A stretch of 12,400 nt of DNA from Acidobacteriota bacterium (GTDB lineage: Bacteria; Acidobacteriota; Terriglobia; Bryobacterales; Bryobacteraceae), in contig JAJYKC010000017.1 of NCBI GenBank assembly GCA_021788955.1, forward strand, positions 1 to 12,400, in the 5' to 3' direction. Shown here piece after piece: positions 1 through 6,797 of this stretch. The notes beneath the pieces are model-generated. The model did not search any database and was not told where the DNA came from. It worked only from the letters and a program-made list of their open reading frames with translations. A program made the translations under genes and the position numbers. Each line of letters opens with the position of its first letter. Positions within the stretch are counted from its first letter, which is position 1.

Positions 1-568
1 CCGCGCGGTCGATCGCATAGCCTTTCGCAATTCCGCCCAGGCCGATGTTCATTCCCGCCGGCAGGTAGATCTTATTCCCGTCAATCTGGATTTTGCGATA
101 GTCGATTCGCTTCCGCGCTGCCTCGATCTGCGCGTCGGTCGGGGGCACGAAGCTCGCATCGAAATGCCATAGCGAGCCCATCCCGCGCCAGGTGATGTCG
201 AACGTGCCTTGGGTGATCTGACTGTAATGAATCGAACGTTCGATGAGCGCGCGCAGCTCAGCGGGCACTTCGACGGCGTGTTGGCCCGCCGCGGCGTCGA
301 CGGCGGAGATCGGAGAGTCCGGCCGCCACTCGCTCATCAGGTGGTCGATGCGGTCGAGTTCCCGGTACGCGCTTTCGATGGCCGCCCGCGCTGGCTCGGG
401 CTGTCCGTGATCGGCCACCTCGATCGTCCAAAGCGTACCCATCATCGTCCGCTCGATCTTCACGAGGCCGCCGGTCCGCACGCTGGCCGGCGAGTGAACC
501 ACGCGCAAACTGATGAGGACCGCGACGAGTGCTACGCCACCGAGAGCGTCGCGCCACCAGACGCTCAT
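1..568 (-). CDS. apbE: FAD:protein FMN transferase (ApbE family), partial, C-terminus beyond left edge
   Basis: Read on the minus strand from ATG at 568, 189 residues are visible before the window ends. The family transfers FMN from FAD to a Thr in S/T-G-A-T motifs of extracytoplasmic proteins, notably RnfD and RnfG. Seen here: an N-terminal hydrophobic stretch (about residues 8-24) like a signal peptide or anchor without a lipobox Cys; the MGT motif at 43-45 that opens the ApbE domain; a SEWRPDSPIS segment at 79-88; QGTFDIT at 120-126; and the family signature GLGGIAKGYAIDRA at 176-189. The LN normally following the SPIS segment is replaced by VD. Start chosen because GGAGAG (579-574) sits 5 nt upstream. 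An in-frame ATG at 613 would add 15 residues but has no clear ribosome binding site. It is divergent from the rnf operon, which encodes its likely substrates. The C-terminal Mg2+-binding part is not in the window. Confidence 0.93.
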   Translation of the reverse strand, partial: MSVWWRDALGGVALVAVLISLRVVHSPASVRTGGLVKIERTMMGTLWTIEVADHGQPEPARAAIESAYRELDRIDHLMSEWRPDSPISAVDAAAGQHAVEVPAELRALIERSIHYSQITQGTFDITWRGMGSLWHFDASFVPPTDAQIEAARKRIDYRKIQIDGNKIYLPAGMNIGLGGIAKGYAIDRA

Positions 569-756
569 CGCCGCTCTCCGGATCCCCGCCGCGGAAAATT
601 CACGAATACCCATTTCGCACGCTGTATGCCATCGCGGAGATGGACCGGTTGGCCCACTGATTGCTCCCCTTCGGCGTGGACATGCGGCTTGAAGCTTCGG
701 AATCTATGAGGAACGGCCAAGAGCGGTGGGTTTCCCAACACTACCGGCCTGGGAAC

Positions 757-776
757 TGCGCCATCATTGCGCCATC
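757..776. repeat. Two direct copies of TGCGCCATC, 11 bp apart
   Basis: TGCGCCATC occurs at 757-765 and again at 768-776, separated by two bases, giving an 11-bp period close to one helical turn. This is the arrangement expected of a tandem half-site operator, but no known regulator is recognised and chance cannot be excluded. Confidence 0.35.
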
Positions 777-807
777 GGAAGCGGCTGGTACTGCGCGAAA
801 TGGCTCA

Positions 808-829
808 AACCGGCAACCGAACCGGTTGC
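808..829. repeat. AACCG-rich inverted repeat in rnfB leader
   Basis: GCAACCG (813-819) and CGGTTGC (823-829) form a perfect 7-bp inverted repeat with a 3-nt loop. The 8-bp palindrome AACCGGTT lies within it at 820-827, and AACCG occurs three times (808, 815, 820). It lies 53 bp upstream of the rnfB start, so it could be an operator or a leader hairpin. The assignment to regulation is inference. Confidence 0.4.
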
Positions 830-843
830 GCGGACGCAATCAC

Positions 844-866
844 GGACTGCGTGAACGCAGTGACCG
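844..866 (+). promoter_or_regulatory. Hairpin just upstream of the rnfB ribosome binding site
   Basis: ACTGCG (846-851) pairs perfectly with CGCAGT (856-861) around a TGAA loop. The flanking GG (844-845) can extend the stem with CC (864-865) across a small bulge. It ends about 5 nt before GAGAGGG (871-877), so in the mRNA it could affect rnfB translation or protect the 5' end. No T-run follows, so it is not a terminator. Confidence 0.4.
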
Positions 867-881
867 CTCAGAGAGGGTGCA

Positions 882-1802
882 ATGACCGAATTCCTTATTG
901 CTTGCATCGTGATGCTGGCCATTGGCGTCATCCTGGCGGCGCTGTTGGCTTACGCGGACAAGAAGCTCTATGTCTACGAGGACCCACGAATCGATGAAGT
1001 CGAGTCGATGCTTCCCAAGGCGAACTGCGGGGCCTGCGGGAGCGCCGGCTGCCGCGCCTTCGCAGAGCGGTTGGTGCACGGAGAGGTGTCGCCGTCCAAG
1101 TGCACCGTCAGCAGCGAGGATTCTCTGGTCGAGATTGCCGCTTATCTCCAGGTGGACCGCGGGTCGGAAGAAAAGCGCGTGGCGCGCCTGGCCTGCGCGG
1201 GTGGCACGCACGTGGCGCGGCGCCGCGCCGGTTACGAAGGGTTGCAGTCCTGCCGCGCCGCGGCGCTGATTTCCGGCGGCGGCAAGGTCTGCGCGTGGGG
1301 CTGCCTGGGTTTAGCCGATTGTGAGCGCGCCTGTTCGTTCAACGCGATTCAAATGGACGAGCACGGCATCCCGGTGGTGAGCGAGGCGCTCTGCACCGCC
1401 TGCGGCGACTGCGTTGTCGCCTGTCCGAAGGATCTGTTCTCGCTGCATCCGGTCAGTCACCGGTTGTGGGTGGCCTGCCGAAGCCTGTTTGAAGGAGCGC
1501 TGGCCGAGTCCGAGTGCGACGTGGCGTGCACCGGTTGCGGGCGCTGTGCGCTCGATGCGCCGCCGGGCTTGATTCAGATCGTCGATCACCTGGCCGTCAT
1601 CGACTACGCCAAAAATCGACTGGCCACCCAGACGCCGGCGCAACGGTGCCCGACAGGCGCCATCGTGTGGATGGACGCCGTGCGCGGCCCGGTCAAGGGA
1701 GTGGAAGCCAAGGTCATCACGCGGCGCACGCCGCTGCCCGTCGAACTGGCGGATCTTCCGCTGGCGGCCGCGGCAGGCGTAGCGCGGGAGATGCCGAACT
1801 AA
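882..1802 (+). CDS. rnfB: Rnf complex subunit RnfB, multi-cluster Fe-S protein
   Basis: This 306-residue protein is the ferredoxin-facing electron-entry subunit of the Rnf complex. Residues 4-24 form one N-terminal membrane anchor. Next comes the RnfB-specific Fe-S domain with Cys 49, 52, 57 and 74 (NCGACGSAGC...C). A ferredoxin-like region follows with C137-x3-C141-x5-C147-x3-C151 and the classical CTACGDCVVACP at 171-182. A further Cys-rich C-terminal segment has Cys 199, 212, 216, 219, 222 and a remote Cys in RCPTGAI (256). In that last segment the expected fourth Cys before Pro is replaced (CALDAP, 222-227), so it probably holds one cluster completed by Cys256. The start is supported by GAGAGGG at 871-877. 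It is the first gene of the operon and is separated by 19 bp from the NifJ-like gene, its likely electron donor. Extended C-terminal cluster regions are known in clostridial-type RnfB. Confidence 0.94.
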   Translation: MTEFLIACIVMLAIGVILAALLAYADKKLYVYEDPRIDEVESMLPKANCGACGSAGCRAFAERLVHGEVSPSKCTVSSEDSLVEIAAYLQVDRGSEEKRVARLACAGGTHVARRRAGYEGLQSCRAAALISGGGKVCAWGCLGLADCERACSFNAIQMDEHGIPVVSEALCTACGDCVVACPKDLFSLHPVSHRLWVACRSLFEGALAESECDVACTGCGRCALDAPPGLIQIVDHLAVIDYAKNRLATQTPAQRCPTGAIVWMDAVRGPVKGVEAKVITRRTPLPVELADLPLAAAAGVAREMPN

Positions 1803-1821
1803 AGGACCAAACGAGATTCGC

Positions 1822-4800
1822 ATGAGCACAAAAGAAAAAACATTTCGATTCCCCGGCGTGCGGCAGGCGATGGACGGCAACACCGCCGTCATCATGTGTG
1901 AGCGCGAGTCGAGCGATGCCGCCGGCGCATATCCCATCACGCCTTCGACGCAGATGGGCGAGTACTGGGCCGAGGAGACAGCCAACGGTCACATCAACAT
2001 CAGCGGGCGGCCCCTGATCTTCGTCGAGCCGGAAGGCGAGCACGCCGCCGCGGCCGTCACCGCGGGCCTTTCGATGACCGGCCTGCGGGCGACGAACTTC
2101 AGCTCCGGGCAGGGTATCGCGTACATGCACGAGTCGCTTTACGCCGCGGCGGGCAAGCGGTTGACCTACGTCCTCAACATGGGCTGCCGCGCCATGACGA
2201 AATCAACGCTCAACGTGCACGCCGGCCATGACGATTATCATTGCGTCGACGACGCCGGTTTCTTCCAGCTTTTCGGGAAAAACGCCCAGGAGGTCTGCGA
2301 CCTCAATATCATTTCCCACAAGATCGCTGAACTTTCGCTGACGCCGGGCATCTGCGCGCAGGACGGATTCCTGACTACGCACCTCATCGAGTCGCTCATG
2401 CTCCCCGAGCGGGAGTTGATCGCCGAATACTTGGGCCGCCCCGACGACATCATCGAAACCCCGACCCCGGCACAACGCATGCTGTTCGGCGACCGGCGCC
2501 GGCGCATCCCCGAACTCTGGACCGTAGACAATCCGGTGATGATCGGCGTCGTGCAGAACCAGGACGCCTACATGCAGAGCGTCGCCGCGCAGCGCCCGTT
2601 CTTCTACGAGCACATTCCCGCGATTACCGATCGGGCGATGGATGAGTTCTATGCTTTGACCGGCCGGCGCTACCGGCGGGTTTCGGGCTACCGGTTGGAT
2701 GATGCCGACTACGTCATCGTCGGGCAGGGAAGCGTCGTTGTCACCGCGGAAGCTGTCGCCGAGTATCTCCGGCGCACGCGCAAGATCAAAGTCGGCGTCG
2801 TGAACATGACGATGTTCCGCCCGTTCCCCGGCGACTTGGTGGCGCAGCTCCTCAAAGGGCGCCAGGGCGTCGCCGTGCTCGAGCGCGTTGACCAACCGCT
2901 GGCCGAAGACCTGCCGATGATCCGCGAGATCCGCGCCGCGCTCACGCGCTGCGTCGAGAATGGACGTTCGGCCAACGGCGGCGGACCCTATCCTGGCTAT
3001 CCGGCGTTCAAGAAGGCCGAGGATATGCCGCCGCTCTATTCGGCTTCATTCGGTCTCGGCAGCCGGGACCTGCAGCCGGAAGGCATCATCGGCGCGGTGG
3101 AAAATATGCTGCCCGGCGGCGGTAAGAAGAAGTTCTTCTACCTGTCGATCGATTTCGTCCACGACCGTGCATTCACCCCGAAACAGGAGATCCACCAGAT
3201 TCAGGTCGCCGATTCCTACCCCGGGATCAAGGACCTCGCGGTGCACGGCGCCGAGAACCCGAATCTCATGCCGGCCAACAGCATCACCGTGCGCATGCAC
3301 TCGGTCGGCGGCTGGGGTGCGATCACCACCGGCAAAAACCTGGCGATGACGCTGTTCGACTTACTCGGCTGGCACATCAAGGCGAACCCCAAATACGGTT
3401 CGGAGAAGAAAGGCCAGCCGACCACCTACTATCTGTCGGCGGCGCCGGAGCCGATCCCGATCAGTTGCGATTACTTCTACGTTGACGTCGTGCTCTCGCC
3501 CGACCCGAACGTGTTCCAGCACTCCAATCCTCTCGCCGGCCTGAAGCGCGGCGGCGTGTTCATCATCCAGAGCGACCGCCCGACGCCCGCCGAAGTGTGG
3601 GCTCAGATCCCCGAGCGCTTCCAGCGGATCATCAAGGACAACGAAATCCGCGTTTTCTATCTTGACGCGTTCCAGATCGCGCGCCAGGAAGCGACAAACC
3701 CCGAACTGCAGTTCCGCATGCAGGGCATCGCGTTTCAAGGGGCGTTCTTCGCCGCCGCGCCGGTGGCGAGCCAGGCGGGCCTCACCGAACAGAAACTGTT
3801 CCAGGCGATCCGGTCGCAGCTCGAACATAAGTTCGGAGCCAAGGGCGCGCGCGTGGTCGAGGACAACCTGCGCGTGGTGCGGCGCGGCTTCGACGAAGTC
3901 CGCGAATTGGTCGACAAGACCATCTCGGCCGAAGGCTCCTCGCAAGTCCGGCGTGCGCCGAATCTCCCCGTGCTGCTGAAGACCCGTCCGGCCGGCCAGG
4001 ACAAGATGACGGACATTCACCGGTTCTGGGAACAAACCGGCGAGTTTTACGCCTCCGGCAAAGGCAACGACAATCTCACCGATCCTTTCATCGGCCTGAG
4101 CATGATTCCCGCTTCGACCGGCGTATTCCGCGACATGACCGGAACCCGGTTCGAGCATCCGGTCTGGGAGCCGGCCAACTGTACCGCCTGCGGCGCCTGC
4201 TACACAATCTGCCCCGACAGCGCCATCGCGGGGCTGGTGCATCCCGCGCTCAGCGTGCTCGAAACCGCCGCCAAGGCCGCATCCCGCGATGGCCGCGCCG
4301 TGAAACACCTACCGCGCGCCATCCGCACCATCGACCAGAAGCTTCGCGCCCGCATTCGCGCCGCGGGCGCCAAACCCGATTTCAGCGCTCTTCTCGACGA
4401 AGCGATCGAAGAAACGAAGAGCGGCTACGCGGGCGGTCCGGAAGTGCAGGCCGAGGTTGCGCGGGAGATGACCTGGCTTCGCGAAGCCCTCGGCGGCTTC
4501 AAATTCTCCATCACGCAGCCCTACTGGTTTGCGCGCGAGAAGAAACAGTCCGGAAGCGGGGGGTTTCTGTCGATTACGGTCAATCCGGCTGCCTGCAAAG
4601 GCTGCATGGAGTGCGTGAGGGTTTGCGAGGACGACGCTCTGCGCGCCGCCACGCAGACGCCCGAGAGCATCGAGACGCTGCGCCGCGACTGGAACTTCTG
4701 GCAAGCGCTGCCGACCACTTCGCCGAACTTCATCCGCATCGAGAACCTCGACGAGCGGATCGGCGCCCTCGAAACACTGCTGCTCGATAAGCGGAACTAC

Positions 4801-6777
4801 CTCAGCATGTGCGGCGGCGACGGCGCCTGTCTGGGATGCGGCGAAAAGACCGTCGTGCACCTGTTCACCTCCACCGTCGAGGCGCTGATGCAGCCGCGCG
4901 TCGCCGCGCAGGTCAAAAAGATCGACGCACTTATCGAGCGGCTCGACAAGCATGTCCGCCTGCGCCTCGCCGCCACGATGAACCTGGGCGATGCCACGCG
5001 CGTCGATCAGGCGCTCGACCGGCTGAAGGGCGCCGACGTCACCCTCGCCGCGCTCTCCGAGACACTCGATGAACGCCATGCCGGCCCGTCGATCGACGCC
5101 GCCTGGCTCCGCTGGATTACCCACGTGCTCGACACGCTGCGGAAACTGCGCTGGCAGTACACCGAGGGCGTCACGCGTTCGGGCCGCGCCGCCATGGGCA
5201 TTCTGAACTCCACCGGCTGCACGTCGGTCTGGGGTTCGACCTATCCCTTCAATCCCTATCCGTTCCCCTGGGCGAACCACTTGTTCCAGGATTCGCCGTC
5301 TCTGGCGATGGGCATCTTCGAGGGCCACATGTCGAAGATGGCCGAAGGATTCAAGGCGATCCGCATGGCCGAGATCGAACTGAACGAAGGCTACAACCCG
5401 CGCAAGCACGAGGAGTTCTTCACTTACTTCAACTGGCGGCAGTTCAGCGAGGAAGAATTCCGCCTCTGCCCGCCGGTCGTCTCCATCGGCGGCGACGGCG
5501 CGATGTACGACATCGGCTTCCAGAACCTGTCGCGCATGATGATGTCGGGCAAACCGATCAAAGTCCTGATCCTAGACACGCAGGTTTACTCAAACACCGG
5601 CGGCCAGGCCTGCACGTCCGGCTTCACCGGCCAGGTTTCCGACATGGCCCAGTACGGTAAGGCCGCGCAGGGCAAGGAGGAAATCCGGAAAGAGATCGCG
5701 CTGATCGCGATGGCGCACCGAACCACTTACGTGCTGCAGTCTGCGATTTCGAACGCGACCCATCTGATCGAAGGTTTTATCGAGGGCATCAACAGCCGGC
5801 GGCCGGCGGTGTTCAATGTCTACAGTCCCTGCATGCCCGAGCACGGCATCGCCGACGACAGCGCCGAGCACCAAAGCAAGCTCGCGGTGGAATCGCGCGC
5901 TTACCCGATGGTGCGCTACAACCCGGACCGCGGCATGCTTCCCTCCGAGTGCTTCGATCTCGAAGGAAATCCGTCTTCCGATACCGACTGGCCGTCGTAC
6001 ACGCTCGAATACCGCGACGAGCAGGGAAACAACGGCAAGATGGAGCTGCCGCTGACCTTCGCCGACTTCGCCATGACCGAAGGCCGGTTCCGAAAGCAGT
6101 TCCGCACCGCGCCCCGCGATACCTGGAACGAGAACATGATCCTTCTGGCGGACTACGTCGCGCTCGACGAAGCGGAGCGCGAAGGCAAGTTCCCCTTCAT
6201 CTGGGCCGTAAACGCGAAGAACGAACTGATGCGCGTGATGCCGGCCGCCCCGCTGGTGCGCGCCAGCGAGGATCGCCGGAACTTCTGGCGGATGCTGAAG
6301 GCGCTTGCCGGAGCGGGAGCTCCGGCCCCGGCGGTGAGCGTCGAACGGATTCAGGCCGAGTTCGCCCAGACGCTGGCCGCGCGGCTGGCGGCCTGGGCGT
6401 CGAGCCCCAATCCGCTCGAAGAAGCGCCGTTGGCCCTGATTGCCGCGCCGGAAGTGCTGGCAGCGGCGGGCGCGGCGAACCCGGCTCCGGCATCGGGGAA
6501 CGGCGCAATATCGCCGCCGGCCGGCGATTACGCCGCTCCCTGGATTGACTCGGCGCAGTGCACCGCCTGCGACGAGTGCATCAAGATCAACCCCAAGATC
6601 TTCGCCTACAACGAGGATCACCACGCCTACATCAAGGACCCGCGCGGCGGGCCCTATCGCGACCTCGTGCGCGCCGCGGAAAAGTGCACCGCACAGGTCA
6701 TTCATCCGGGTACTCCCGCCGACCCGGCGGAGAAGGACGCCGGCAAGCTGGCCAAACGGGCGGCCAAGTACAACTAA
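1822..6777 (+). CDS. nifJ: Giant NifJ-like pyruvate (2-oxoacid):ferredoxin oxidoreductase
   Basis: This 1651-residue protein is far longer than typical one-chain PFOR (about 1170-1200). The family oxidises pyruvate plus CoA to acetyl-CoA and CO2, passing electrons to ferredoxin. Domains in order: the pyrimidine-binding domain with YPITPST (37-43), E71 and R123; a domain II around 290-420; the gamma-type domain with SVGGWGAITTGKN (494-506); the ferredoxin motif CTACGACYTICP (787-798); a helical insert (about 805-905); a second motif CKGCMECVRVC (925-935, not followed by Pro); and the TPP domain with CLGC (1003-1006), GGDG (1223-1226) and YSNTGGQ (1256-1262). Proximal-cluster ligands C1003, C1006, C1133 and C1337 all have counterparts, but about 100 extra residues separate C1006 from C1133. 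An Ala/Pro-rich linker (about 1497-1575) leads to an extra single-cluster ferredoxin-like domain (C1580, C1583, C1586, C1622). It sits between rnfB and rnfC. The exact 2-oxoacid is uncertain. Confidence 0.93.
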   Translation: MSTKEKTFRFPGVRQAMDGNTAVIMCERESSDAAGAYPITPSTQMGEYWAEETANGHINISGRPLIFVEPEGEHAAAAVTAGLSMTGLRATNFSSGQGIAYMHESLYAAAGKRLTYVLNMGCRAMTKSTLNVHAGHDDYHCVDDAGFFQLFGKNAQEVCDLNIISHKIAELSLTPGICAQDGFLTTHLIESLMLPERELIAEYLGRPDDIIETPTPAQRMLFGDRRRRIPELWTVDNPVMIGVVQNQDAYMQSVAAQRPFFYEHIPAITDRAMDEFYALTGRRYRRVSGYRLDDADYVIVGQGSVVVTAEAVAEYLRRTRKIKVGVVNMTMFRPFPGDLVAQLLKGRQGVAVLERVDQPLAEDLPMIREIRAALTRCVENGRSANGGGPYPGYPAFKKAEDMPPLYSASFGLGSRDLQPEGIIGAVENMLPGGGKKKFFYLSIDFVHDRAFTPKQEIHQIQVADSYPGIKDLAVHGAENPNLMPANSITVRMHSVGGWGAITTGKNLAMTLFDLLGWHIKANPKYGSEKKGQPTTYYLSAAPEPIPISCDYFYVDVVLSPDPNVFQHSNPLAGLKRGGVFIIQSDRPTPAEVWAQIPERFQRIIKDNEIRVFYLDAFQIARQEATNPELQFRMQGIAFQGAFFAAAPVASQAGLTEQKLFQAIRSQLEHKFGAKGARVVEDNLRVVRRGFDEVRELVDKTISAEGSSQVRRAPNLPVLLKTRPAGQDKMTDIHRFWEQTGEFYASGKGNDNLTDPFIGLSMIPASTGVFRDMTGTRFEHPVWEPANCTACGACYTICPDSAIAGLVHPALSVLETAAKAASRDGRAVKHLPRAIRTIDQKLRARIRAAGAKPDFSALLDEAIEETKSGYAGGPEVQAEVAREMTWLREALGGFKFSITQPYWFAREKKQSGSGGFLSITVNPAACKGCMECVRVCEDDALRAATQTPESIETLRRDWNFWQALPTTSPNFIRIENLDERIGALETLLLDKRNYLSMCGGDGACLGCGEKTVVHLFTSTVEALMQPRVAAQVKKIDALIERLDKHVRLRLAATMNLGDATRVDQALDRLKGADVTLAALSETLDERHAGPSIDAAWLRWITHVLDTLRKLRWQYTEGVTRSGRAAMGILNSTGCTSVWGSTYPFNPYPFPWANHLFQDSPSLAMGIFEGHMSKMAEGFKAIRMAEIELNEGYNPRKHEEFFTYFNWRQFSEEEFRLCPPVVSIGGDGAMYDIGFQNLSRMMMSGKPIKVLILDTQVYSNTGGQACTSGFTGQVSDMAQYGKAAQGKEEIRKEIALIAMAHRTTYVLQSAISNATHLIEGFIEGINSRRPAVFNVYSPCMPEHGIADDSAEHQSKLAVESRAYPMVRYNPDRGMLPSECFDLEGNPSSDTDWPSYTLEYRDEQGNNGKMELPLTFADFAMTEGRFRKQFRTAPRDTWNENMILLADYVALDEAEREGKFPFIWAVNAKNELMRVMPAAPLVRASEDRRNFWRMLKALAGAGAPAPAVSVERIQAEFAQTLAARLAAWASSPNPLEEAPLALIAAPEVLAAAGAANPAPASGNGAISPPAGDYAAPWIDSAQCTACDECIKINPKIFAYNEDHHAYIKDPRGGPYRDLVRAAEKCTAQVIHPGTPADPAEKDAGKLAKRAAKYN

Positions 6778-6797
6778 CGGGGACCTGAGAGACGAGC

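Larger units (their letters stand above)
569..881. promoter_or_regulatory. Divergent intergenic control region between apbE and rnfB
   Basis: This stretch of 313 bp separates two divergently read, functionally linked genes, so it must hold both promoters and the leader of the long rnf operon. I find no protein gene in it: open frames here lack family features and ribosome binding sites. It contains an 11-bp-spaced direct repeat (757-776), an AACCG-rich inverted repeat (808-829) and a hairpin immediately before the rnfB ribosome binding site (844-866). No -35/-10 pair is good enough to call by eye on either strand. Confidence 0.6.

Noticed and set aside
569..613. Upstream ATG at 613 for apbE
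   Set aside because: It is in frame but lacks a ribosome binding site, whereas ATG at 568 has GGAGAG at good spacing. It remains possible.
691..698. Palindrome GAAGCTTC
   Set aside because: An 8-bp palindrome alone is expected by chance and has no supporting context.
644..828. ACCGGTTG repeated at 644-651 and 821-828 as paired operators
   Set aside because: CCGGTTG-like words also occur in coding sequence nearby (around 1459, 1530 and 2694), so the repeat is likely compositional.
661..885. Short plus-strand frames in the apbE-rnfB gap as possible small genes
   Set aside because: They have no good ribosome binding site and no domain-like sequence, and they run over the repeats and the rnfB ribosome binding site.
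4309..5409. Long open frame on the minus strand (366 codons) under the NifJ-like gene
   Set aside because: It is a GC-rich shadow of a strongly conserved gene. Its translation shows no recognisable family, only Arg/Gly/Ala-rich composition. The same applies to minus-strand frames at 3361-4308, 5590-6705 and 10786-11736.
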